64,000 nucleotides of DNA from Alnus glutinosa (lineage: Eukaryota; Streptophyta; Magnoliopsida; Fagales; Betulaceae). The notes below the pieces were generated by a model that saw nothing but the letters and a program-made list of their open reading frames with translations, did not search any database and was not told where the DNA came from. Where the stretch lies: positions 5,893,071 to 5,957,070 of the forward strand of contig NC_084893.1 in the NCBI RefSeq assembly GCF_958979055.1, written 5' to 3'. Below are positions 41,301 to 50,408 of this stretch, in pieces (position 1 is the first letter of the stretch; each line of letters opens with the position of its first letter). A program made the translations under genes and the position numbers.

Positions 41301-43623
41301 CATGAGACGACGACCTAGGATTCGCGTGCAGCAAAGTGGTAACACATTTCATGATCCAGGAGATTGTTGGGCTCGTTTGGTAATGCTTTTTAGAAGGTGC
41401 TTTTTTGCTTTTTGGTTATGATGTGACATAAATGTGAAAGTTGTTTGGAGTGTTTTGTAAGTTTTGTGGGTGAAATTGTTTGTTAATGCTTTTGCTTTTT
41501 TGCTATAAACCAAAAAGCAGTTCTAAAATGCATTACGAAATGAGTGTAATATCCGGAAAGCCGTTGAATCCCTAGATTTTTGCTTTAAAAAACTTTTCTT
41601 TGTCCTTCTAAAATGGTACTCATGGATAGCCTCCACTTCCTCTCTCCAAGGACTAGAGTCAGAGGGATTGGAATGGAGGAGTTGCTGAAACTTGAGAGTT
41701 TATCTCTAGCCAATCTCACCTATTGGAAATATCTGAGAAATGATATCCTTATTAAGTTTGCACGGAACTTTCTTCAGGCTTTTCGGCTTAGAACAAAGAT
41801 GAAACATAGGAGAACCAGAAACCTTAGTCTGCCAAACCCCGTCAACCAAAGGGAGGAAATTGAGATGGTCCGCCCAAAAGTTAAGAATTTAAAGGCATTT
41901 TAACACTAGGAAGAGCCTCAAACTTAATAATCATTTGAGAGAATGGTCTGAGATACCTGCATGTGAAATGGATGCTTCCAAGCCAAAGAACAAAGATTCC
42001 CAACTAGAGTTTACCAAAACCCTATCCCATTTTGATCAGTGGCCCACTGATCATGATTATGTTGTATGTCCAATTTCCTCTTCATTCACTTGCCAAAGTT
42101 CCTAGTTTATGGTGACCTAGTCGTGAAAAATTGGTATCCTCTAATATGTTTATGTTCTTATTTTTGAAATTAAAGGATGATTTTTTTTTTTTTTTTTTGA
42201 CAGTTAAAGGATGATTATTTAGTGAATGTCTTAAAATTTTATTCAGGAGTAACCTTTAGAGCCAACAGAGAAGTCTGTTATTCGTAACATTTATCCTAGG
42301 TTAGAATCAAGTTGTTTGTGTATGGTAGTTGACAATTTTGTGGACACATATATGATCTGAACCAAAGGTTATGGGTTGCCATTGACTTTATGAACTTATA
42401 CATTTAGAGTGAATACAATTATTACCTTTCTCATTGTTTATGATGATGATTCCCGTTTCCCATAACATCCACCCTTGATTGATGAAAGTCATTCATATGC
42501 TGTATGACATCAAATGGCTGGTCTATTCAACAATGTACTCTTTGGTTTTCTAAAACTAGTTCAATTCATGTCGGTTCTTTCTTTATATTTGAAAGTAACA
42601 TTTTCTGAGTTCAGTTTCTTTGGGCATAGAGTGCCTATGCAATGCATGTAGTATGGTTGTAAGTTTGTGACAAAATTCATGCATCTGGATGTATTCTGGC
42701 CAAAAGAGAATTCATCTCTTTAAACTAGAGACTCCGTTGGTTGTTTTCCTGAGAATTATGATGAAAGCGTTATGGTGGGAAAGTGAGCATGTTGAGTACT
42801 TGCAGTAACACTAAATTTTGACCTATGTTTATTTGAAAATATGCCTATCAATTTGTACTCGTGTCATTCTTTTTGTGTATGAATTTCTCTGGCATTTATA
42901 CCACTAAATGCCAATTTTTATTAGATCCTTTGTATGTGATCCCTTTATGACTTCATTTTGGTCCCTCCATATTTTGGTTTGCTGTTGAACACATTTCTTT
43001 GGAGCAAGGACCAGTTGAAAACCAAATATAAGTTTGTGGGTTTTGGTATCCTCTTATTGTCGATCTCTTACCAGATGAAGTAGATGGGTCATCTGATGAA
43101 GATGTCAGCGGAGGAGAGATGGAGGAGTGCCAGCGGACGGATGAGGATCGTGAACTAAAGGACAAACTCTTGCGTAAATACAGCGGTTATATCAGTAGCC
43201 TGAAGCATGAATTTTCAAAAAAGAAAAAGAAGGGAAAGCTACCTAAAGAAGCAAGGCAAATCCTGCTCGACTGGTGGAATATTCATTACAAATGGCCATA
43301 CCCAACCGTAAGCATTTTCTTTTGAAGCTGTATCCATGCTGAAACCATAGTTGCAAATTGCTTTCTGCTAAATTTAGAAAGACATAAAAAATAAACAAGA
43401 AAAGAAGCGCTTGGCTTGACATGCTTCTATATATTCTAACGATGCTCTCTTTTACTTATTTCAGGAAGTGGACAAAGTTGCACTGGCTGAATTAACAGGC
43501 TTAGATCAGAAACAAATAAATAACTGGTTTATAAATCAAAGGAAGCGTCACTGGAAACCGTCGGAGAACATGCAATTTGCAGTTATGGATAGTCTCTATG
43601 GACCGATTTTCAGGAATGACTGA
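32677..43623 (+). CDS. Class I KNOX homeodomain protein, KNAT2/KNAT6-like
   Basis: A TALE homeodomain transcription factor of the type that keeps shoot meristem cells undifferentiated, acting in the nucleus with BELL-class partners. Five exons, 32677-32991, 33500-33622, 33711-33846, 43075-43307 and 43465-43623, give 321 residues. The domains are KNOX1 (about 80-120), KNOX2 (about 137-182), ELK (about 218-239) and the homeodomain (about 240-303). The homeodomain has the three-residue PYP loop extension and the recognition helix [10 protein letters not shown]. Introns interrupt KNOX1, KNOX2 and the homeodomain at the usual class I positions. The N-terminus [10 protein letters not shown] resembles KNAT2/KNAT6 more than STM or KNAT1, but the short C-terminus after QFAVMD is unusual, so clade placement is tentative. 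Intron 3 (33847-43074) is 9.2 kb. Confidence 0.9.
34545..34686. repeat. 45-bp tandem duplication followed by (TC)n
   Basis: A 45-base unit starting ATTAATAGTTTTGCACATTT occurs twice in perfect tandem (34545-34589 and 34590-34634). It runs straight into an uninterrupted TC tract to about 34686, near 28 repeats. It lies early in KNOX intron 3. The unit ends in TCTC, so the microsatellite may have expanded from its edge. Confidence 0.9.
38690..38996. mobile_element. AAATCGC-rich MITE, copy 1
   Basis: Left end GATCCGTTTGGGTGTGCGATTT; the right end, read on the minus strand, has GTGCGTTTAAAATTACGATTTC. The inside is a run of inverted AAAATCGCA/TGCGATTT words. The same family occurs at 44728-45000 and 54818-55136, each with the same terminal pattern. 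It is non-coding, and hAT affiliation is only suggested by the CCGTTTG termini. Confidence 0.6.
40234..40406. mobile_element. MITE interrupted by a second hairpin insertion
   Basis: The outer element has ends GAGAAATGCTACACAC and, on the minus strand, GAGAAGTTGCTACACG. Inside it, 40318-40377 is a 60-base segment with perfect 16-bp inverted ends (AATAGGCTTGGCAATT and AATTGCCAAGCCTATT) around a GGGTTC-rich loop. GTGG on both sides may be the duplication made by the inner insertion. Confidence 0.65.
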
Positions 43624-45089
43624 GGTGGGATCCTGTGATTTTGTGTTTGTATATTCTTGGAGATGACCCTTTGCTAATGCCTAATGAATTGCCTAGCCAC
43701 TTAGTTTTATTACAGTCTTACGTTTTGGTCACTCATGTTGGTTTTGGATGCTAGCATCTGCTATTGCTAGCTGTGAGACAATGGAGATCTCGATTGTTCT
43801 CCAATTATTAGAATGGGACTTGCATGTCACACCATCCCCCATTGCAGATATCTAAGGTGTCCATCAATGTAGTGGCTACTGCACTCATGCAAATTGAATT
43901 TACTCACCTTGATGAACACAACCTCTTTCTTTTCTTTTTTGTTCATGGGTCGAGTATCTTTTCAGCCGCCATTTTTATCCACTTCCTGCTCATGCAATTT
44001 GACATCTCTTTTGATTAAGTATCTATAAAGTGTTTATAAAAAAATAAGATAGCTTTTAAAGTCGCTATATATTGAGCGTGTGATTGACTTAATATACATG
44101 TAGAATTACTCTACTCCGGATATTTATACGTAGGGATGAGTTCGTTTTGAAACTGCATGATTTATTTGTTACAAGGTCAAACCATGCAGACTAATTTAGC
44201 AATTTTCTCATGGAAAATACATATTTTCAAAATTATCCTCCCTAACTTAAATTTCAATAAAAGATTAAAATAGGTCATTACTTTTCAAATAAAGTAAACG
44301 ATAAATTAAGAAAGTTATTCTATCCATTGGTATTTTAAAGTAGGCCAATATTTTGACACATCTCAAAATAGAACAGAAGACTAAAAATAAAGGAAAAAGT
44401 GAATATCGTTTTATTTCCAATGAAAAAGGTTACCGCAAGTTATGGAATAAAATGTTATGGAAAATGTTTTCAAGATTACGTGAATTCTGCAGATATATAT
44501 ATATATATATATATATACTTAAAAATTAGGCTTGATTTTTATCAAGTTAGATTTGGCCTTTCATTCATGTTTTGACACCTCCCGATACGAAATTTTGGTT
44601 CTGTCCCAGTGATAACCTCGACTTTATGACTAACAATTACTTGAAATTTCAATTTTACAAAATGTAAAAGGAAACAAATGATATATCATATCCATCCCTT
44701 GTTATTACTGTTTTGCTTATAGCCTTAGGTCCGGGTTCATTTAGTTTTACGATTTAAAAACGAACGATTTAAAAATTGATTTTTAAAAACGCATTTAAGA
44801 TGAAAAAAATCACATTTTAACCTTTAAAATCTCAGCTTAGCCTTGAAAATCGTGTGTTTTTTAAAAACATACCTAACTGTAATTTAAAAACGCATATTTT
44901 TCTACATTGCAATTTTTAAAAAACGCATTATCAAATGATACATTTTCTGTGATTTGATTTAAAATCGCATTTTTAGTCTATAAAATCGCACTAGACCACT
45001 ATGCAACATTTTTTTAAAGGTTTCATTTGAATTAATAGTATGGAAGGATGATGTGTACAAGCAAAGCGTGAATATCAAATGCATAGATA
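43624..45089. other. Spacer between KNOX and the first CRK
   Basis: The first few hundred bases should be the KNOX 3' untranslated region. A (TA)n run lies at about 44492-44518. The AAATCGC-rich repeat at 44728-45000 is a second copy of the family seen at 38690. No further gene. Confidence 0.5.
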
Positions 45090-45243
45090 AGAGTAATTTT
45101 ACATGTACATTAAGTGTCCATCAAGTGTTCATCAAAAAATGATGTGACTTTTAAAATTACCATTGAGTGAATGATTAATATTTTAAAAGTCATTTTATTT
45201 TTTTATGAACATTTAATTTACATGTAGAATTACTCTATAGATA
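45083..45243. mobile_element. MITE with ATAGATA target duplication upstream of the first CRK
   Basis: The element spans 45090-45236 (147 bp). The ends are AGAGTAATTTTACATGTACA and, on the minus strand, AGAGTAATTCTACATGTAAA, with similarity extending about 60 bp. Direct repeats ATAGATA flank it exactly (45083-45089 and 45237-45243). It lies about 350 bp before the CRK start codon, within the likely promoter. Confidence 0.8.
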
Positions 45244-45506
45244 AATAAATACCTTTCATCTTCTCTCACATAACAGTAGCTAAATAAAGGAAAAAGAGAA
45301 ACAAAACCCAGCTCATACATCCTCTCAATAACCTACCCTTCTCTCTCTCTCTAAAACCCAATACCTTAAAACAAATAATCATGCCTACAAAAAAAAAAAA
45401 AAAAATCCAAACAGAAACCATAACATTCCCATATGGGGTTCAATCCCTCCTCCCTCCCTCTCCCACAGCCTTCATAAATTCCCCTCCAATATTAAGAAAA
45501 CAGAGG

Positions 45507-45533
45507 AAACAGAGCATCAAACATGCTCTGTTT
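45507..45533 (+). promoter_or_regulatory. Perfect 10-bp palindrome in the CRK leader
   Basis: AAACAGAGCA and TGCTCTGTTT form a perfect 10-bp stem around the loop TCAAACA, 57 bases before the first CRK start codon. The same structure, with one mismatch, precedes the third CRK at 56897-56923. If transcribed it would be a leader hairpin. A function is not shown; it may simply be inherited with the duplication. Confidence 0.6.
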
Positions 45534-45589
45534 CTCTGAATTCCAATAAAGAAACATAGCAACCACCCCCCCATCACAATTTGAAATAA

Positions 45590-48432
45590 ATGCGACTCCC
45601 AGTTCCAAATCCTCAAAATCCCAAATGGCTGCTCGTTATATTTCTCTTCTTCTTCTCTCCCTCCTTCTCCGAAACCACCCTTTTGTGCGGCTCATCAAAT
45701 CAGGACAGCAGACCAAACTTCATTCCAAATTTAATTGTTGCAATGAGAGAAGTCTCCAAGGGAGTCAGTGAATCAAAATACGCATTCCATTCTGTAATTT
45801 CGCCGGATCCGAGCATCTTCACCTATGCCCAATGCTTTAACTTCCTCTCCCAGAATGATTGCATAGCCTGTCACAGCGAGAGCCGAACAGAGCTCCCCAG
45901 ATGCCTTCCAGCCAGCTCGGCCAGAATTTATCTTGACGGTTGCTTCCTTCGTTATGATGTCTATAAGTTTTATGACGAGGCAATAGACAAAGGCAATGAT
46001 ATGGTGAGGTGTGGGGGTCCCGGAAATGTTACCATAGATCAGTACATCCGACAGGAGTTTAAGGAAAGGGTTCTTGGAGTCGTTCAGCGTGTGGTTATGA
46101 TTGCGTTGAAGAGCAAGGGGTTCGCAGTGTATGAGGATGAGAAAGATGGGAATCCTGTTTATGCAATGGCTCAGTGCTGGGCGACACAGAGCATTCGTAA
46201 CTGCAGCAATTGCTTGTCCAATGCAGTGAGAAAGGTGAGTACGTGCGCGCCCGCCACGGATGGCAGGGTTATGAATGCTGGTTGTTATTTAAGGTATTCT
46301 ACGGAGAATTTCCTTAGGAGTGACACATTGATTAAGGGATCAGGTAAGAGCAAGTTACTCTCACATTGCATTTCTTTTTCTTTTTTTGGGTAATTCAAGA
46401 TAGCTCTTTGTATTTGAAGTTTCTGATACTTTTCTTCACATGGGGATGGGGGTCTCTCTTTCTCTGAATGGGGCTCAACATGTTTGATCAGTGGATTTCT
46501 ATGAGTTTTCTAATGCATATTAGATCCTTTCTTTCTTGTTTCATTCGAGTCAAGAGCTTGTAATCCTCATGACATGATTGATCCCTACTCCATATTATAA
46601 TAAATACCTTTCTTGGCATTTCATGCATCTCCAGAGGCGTCTTGGGTCACCATAGCAGGCATTTTGTCATCAATTGCCGTAACTTTGATTGCTGTCGTTG
46701 GTGCTCTATTAGCCTATAAGAAAATATCAAAGAGGAAAAGAGGTGCAATTCTGTCAAAACCCATAGACGGTCATGATAGCCTCTTGATTTTCATTTTTTT
46801 TTTTTTTTTTTTTTTTGTCTTTGATTTTATGATCCGGGCTTCAATTCTCTTACTGCACTGCAGAGCGAAAAAATCTTGGTCGCAATCCAATTTCTGTGGA
46901 CAATTCTGATTTGAATTTCAAGTATGAAATACTGGAGAAGGCCACCCATTCTTTTGATAGCACGAGGAAACTAGGCCAAGGTGGAGCTGGTTCTGTTTTT
47001 AAGGGGACTTTCCCTGATGGGACAATTGTTGCAGTTAAAAGATTATTCTTCAATACGCGGCAATGGGCGGATGAGTTCTTCAATGAGGTGAACTTGATCA
47101 GCGGCATTCAACACAAGAACCTTGTTAGGCTTTTGGGTTGCAGCATTGAGGGTCCAGAAAGCCTTCTAGTTTATGAATACCTGCCCAACAAAAGCCTCGA
47201 TCAAATCCTTTTCGGTGAGTAATCCAATAATCTTTGCTTTCAAATTCAATTGCCAACTTGTCTGAATTCTGGGTGTCTATATATGCAGCTAAGAACACGT
47301 TCCTTCTCCTAACCTGGCAGAAGCGGTTTGATGTCATCTCTGGAATAGCAGACGGCCTTGCATATCTTCATGGAGGTTGTGGCGAAAAAATAATCCACAG
47401 AGACATAAAATCCAGCAATATTCTCCTTGATGAGAATCTTACTCCAAAGATCGCTGATTTTGGACTTGCTCGATGTGTCGGGCAAGATAAATCTCATGTT
47501 AGCACCGGAGTAGCAGGAACACTGTAAGAACAAACTTGACACAAAATTTAAGTATCTTTTTTGTTTCTTCTGAAGTCTGAACAATAACATCTGTTGCAGG
47601 GGATATATGGCTCCTGAATATCTTGTTCGAGGACAGCTAACAGAGAAGGCAGATGTTTATGCTTTTGGAGTTTTGGTTCTGGAGATTGTTTGCGGTAGGA
47701 AGAACAGTGTTTTCACGCAAGGGTCAAGTTCAGTTTTGCAATCCGTAAGATTCATTGCCTTTTAAATTGCTAATGAAAGTGATATCTTCTTAATGGGGTG
47801 TGTTAAAATAAACTAGAGAATAGAACTCCGTATTTTTATATACTGTAACTGTGTACATGAATGGCCTATTTATAGTTGAATAAGGAGAATTAACTGAAAA
47901 TATTACCGAATAAAATCAACCTATACAAGAATATATAATCAAGACAAATTAGGCAAATATCAGAAAGCACATTTTTCTCACTTTTTCTCAGCATATGAAA
48001 GTCTGATTCTAGACAGCATGGTGTCCTGGCTTTCATTGGTGGCATCAGGTTTGGAGGAATTACAAGGCAAACAAAATTACTGAATCTGTTGATCCCGCCT
48101 TGGAAGGCATATACTCTGTGAGAGAGGCATCGAACGTGCTTCGAATTGGGCTTCTTTGCACGCAAGCTTCTGCTGCACTAAGACCATCCATGTTTGAAGT
48201 GGTTGAGATGCTAAGCGATGAAGAACGTGTCATCCCCTCACCGAAACAACCTCCATTCTTGAATGCTAGTGTCCTCAACTTGGATGACACCACCACTACT
48301 TATCCCATGATCAGTTCGACCTCATCCTCTATGGCAGCTGAAGTGTCCACTTTTTATAGTGCCAAGTCTGCCACTATGGACATTCTTGGATCAAATAGCA
48401 TTTCAAGATTTCGAGCATTTGAGCCGAGCTAG
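45590..48432 (+). CDS. Cysteine-rich receptor-like kinase 1 (intact)
   Basis: A plasma-membrane receptor kinase with two Gnk2/DUF26 domains outside and a Ser/Thr kinase inside. CRKs act in defence, oxidative-stress and cell-death signalling; ligands are mostly unknown. Six exons, 45590-46343, 46635-46742, 46864-47214, 47289-47523, 47600-47744 and 48049-48432, give 658 residues. There is a signal peptide at about 1-27. The C-X8-C-X2-C motifs are Cys82/91/94 and Cys196/205/208. The membrane segment is about 256-279. In the kinase, the glycine loop GQGGAG is 325-330, the invariant lysine 346, HRD 441-443, DFG 461-463 and APE 487-489. The arrangement and GQGGAGSV loop resemble the CRK2/CRK3/CRK42 group. 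Intron 5 contains an extra 200 bp compared with the next copy. Confidence 0.92.
47780..47992. mobile_element. Insertion in CRK1 intron 5, probably LTR-derived
   Basis: Comparison with the second CRK shows that intron 5 is otherwise collinear: GTAAGATTCAT...GTGATAT and AGCATATGAAAGTCTGA are shared. The first copy has about 200 extra bases, containing TGTTAAAATAAAC near its left end and a promoter-like CCTATTTATAG. This looks like a short or partial LTR. Its exact ends and duplication are unclear. Confidence 0.5.
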
Positions 48433-48879
48433 ATTGACATCAAATAATTCTCTGAAGATTGGAGGAGAATGCTGAATGCCGATGTAGTTTCAATAAAAGT
48501 AGGCGGAAATATATGCCATCTTTAGCAAAAGATAAGGACCCAATGCAACTGTATTTATGTAAATCTACTCCAAGTTCGTATTTTTGATGAAGTGGGAGTT
48601 AGATTCTAGCCGATGCAATGTCATGAAGCATCGAAGATAGGATGTTTTGGTATTTTCTTTTTTTACTGAGAAAGAAAATGGATCATATAGGTGCTTTCTT
48701 TTAGGAAAAATTACCCATTTAATCCACGAAAATTTTAGTTGTACCAAACTAATCTTTGTGGTGTCAAAAGTATTTTAAAGATCTATAGGTAATCTATTTG
48801 TCTAAAATGGTCCCTACCATTAACTGTTTGACAAAAATTGTTAGATGCATAAATGAATCCACGTCACAACCAATTGACA
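48433..48879. other. 3' region of the first CRK
   Basis: Contains the 3' untranslated region. The stretch GGAAAAATTACCCATTTAATCC...GTTGTACCAAACTAATC at about 48.70-48.86 kb has a relative after the second CRK at about 53.76-53.87 kb, so it was probably carried in the duplicated unit. No gene. Confidence 0.5.
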
Positions 48880-49226
48880 TCATATATATATATATATAAA
48901 AGCCGAGTTCTAACTTAGAGTTGGCATAGAATTGTGACACGTGGCGTGAATCCATTATTTTTAAACATTGAACCGGTCTTTTAAGTAAAAAACCGGTGAA
49001 TTTAAAGGTTGAACCAATTTTGTCATTATTTTAATAAATTTATTGTGCTTTAATAAAAAAGATCATGGGTATAGCATTAAGTGGTGAGAATTGTTTTTTA
49101 AAATCTAAAATTAAAAACTTTTCCTTATCATATTCATGTAATGTTCTATGTACAATGAAAATGTTTTTAAATTTTAAAATTAAATTATAATTAATAATCC
49201 CGTGCATTGCGTGAATTATGAGCTAG
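48880..49226 (+). mobile_element. Non-autonomous Helitron, 347 bp
   Basis: Begins TCATATATATATA and ends GAGCTAG followed by T, matching the 5'-TC...CTRR-3' pattern with insertion between A/C-rich sequence and T. A weak hairpin (CCGTGCATTGCGTGAA) precedes the 3' end. It shares its whole length with the modules at 2275-3310, including the ACCGGTCTTTTAAG and GTAATGTTCTATGTACAATG blocks. No coding sequence. Confidence 0.72.
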
Positions 49227-49289
49227 TGTGGCATAATTGATGAATTAAACTATAATAAAATTACAGTTTTACCATCGAACTAAAGAAAA

Positions 49290-49990
49290 AGGGACCTCCC
49301 CTCCCCAAGTGAAAGGTGCCCCCTCCCTCATAGGGACAAAGATCTCTCCAATTAGTTTTATTTGAGAGGCATAATTATCCTATGCTTGCACCTTCCAATA
49401 AATTGAGTGATGAGTTGTTTGCACAAGCCCATGAAGGAACCTATGGAGCCGGGTTATAAGTTCTCAAACCACTGCCGCAATGGTCCACTCAGCGTGAATG
49501 GGAAGGTCCGACACATGATTTCATCATGGGTTCCATGTAATAGTACATGGGCCTTGTAGGTTTCAATGTGTTTATCATTCAGTGCCTTTGACCATCTCTT
49601 CGAATTTGGCTTGCAACACGTTTATACGGGCATCTCTTTGAATTTGGTAGGGGGATGACAACTGGGTCTTTCTCGATCTCTCTTGTTCTTTGTACTGGTC
49701 TCATGATCTTCCTTGTTGGCTTCTTCCTCCCATACCAGGGGTGGGTTCTTGGTAGCTGCATCATTTTGTGGTTTTCTTGTAAGATGAGGTCCATGTTTTG
49801 GCAAAGCTGCAACATCTATGTTTCAAATGGCTATGAGCCGCTGCTACTCTTCAACCCGGTGTTCGGCTTAGGGTCTTTGTCTAAGGGTTTTGCAAATCGA
49901 CCACGACTCCGATCGAGAACATCTATTATACAAAGAAAAATAAACAAGGGAGCTTGCCGGATGTGCCCGTCCAACAAGCAATTTCTATGA
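49290..49990 (-). pseudogene. Gypsy-type retrotransposon gag remnant
   Basis: On the minus strand near 49.60-49.37 kb a broken frame reads DKHIETYKAHVLLHGT, HDEIMCRTFPFTLSGPLRQW and FENL, then a stop, then PGSIGSFMGLCKQLI. The MCRTFPFTLSG...RQWFENL string is the core of the Retrotrans_gag domain of Ty3/gypsy elements. The adjoining stretch to 49990 on the same strand is polar and likely the gag N-terminal part. No protease or polymerase is attached. Confidence 0.75.
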
Positions 49991-50029
49991 TTCTTTTCTA
50001 GCATAACAGAAAAAGAAGCATTTTTTTAA

Positions 50030-50235
50030 TCCATTAGGCCCTTGGCAGCTCAATACTGTTGGCGACAAATGCAGAAACGATGTTTGTTAAGGCCAAGGCT
50101 GTCACTAGCGGTCTTAGCAAGCTGAAGTATATTGTTCACCATTACGACATCCCCCTTCATGTTGGATTCCTATAATTAAGATGGTTTGCTTAACTGTCTT
50201 AATGCCTAATTAGACATTGTTAAAGGCCTTGGAAG
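50030..50235. repeat. 200-bp block shared with 55200-55410
   Basis: The block contains GGCAGCTCAATACTGTTGG, then GGCCAAGGCTGTCACTAG, then GTTGGATTCCTATAATTAAG. The same string of words lies upstream of the third CRK at about 55200-55410. It may be an LTR or internal piece of a retroelement caught in the tandem duplication, since it lies near the start of both later CRK units. Confidence 0.65.
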
Positions 50236-50408
50236 TTGTTGGAAGTTGGATGATCCTTTTGCTTTTTGAACTTTTAGCCCATTTTATTTAAGAAAACAAA
50301 AAAAAAACCACAAACACCAACATGTAACCACATTGTGTCAATTAACGTAGAAAATGAAAAATCCTAAGGAACAGTTTATTCTAAGAGCTGTTATGATAAT
50401 TTTGCTTG

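Larger units (their letters stand above)
33847..43074 (+). other. KNOX intron 3, 9.2 kb, repeat-laden
   Basis: The intron starts GTCTCTC and ends TTACCAG. Much of it has no recognisable content. Listed separately are a 45-bp tandem duplication with a TC tract, nested MITEs and an AAATCGC-type repeat. About 37.61-37.70 kb has GC-rich GGGGGTGGCC words like the centre of the 55.9-kb foldback element. About 37.27-37.44 and 40.42-40.60 kb share a diverged repeat around GGTTAAATACC...TGTGGTTTG. Open frames within it show no similarity to known proteins. Long third introns are known in class I KNOX genes and have been linked to regulation in some grasses; a role here is inference. Confidence 0.7.

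Noticed and set aside
40700-41420. Possible retrotransposon gag or gene fragment in KNOX intron 3
   Set aside because: Some frames are moderately long but none contains a motif I could name, so no call was made.
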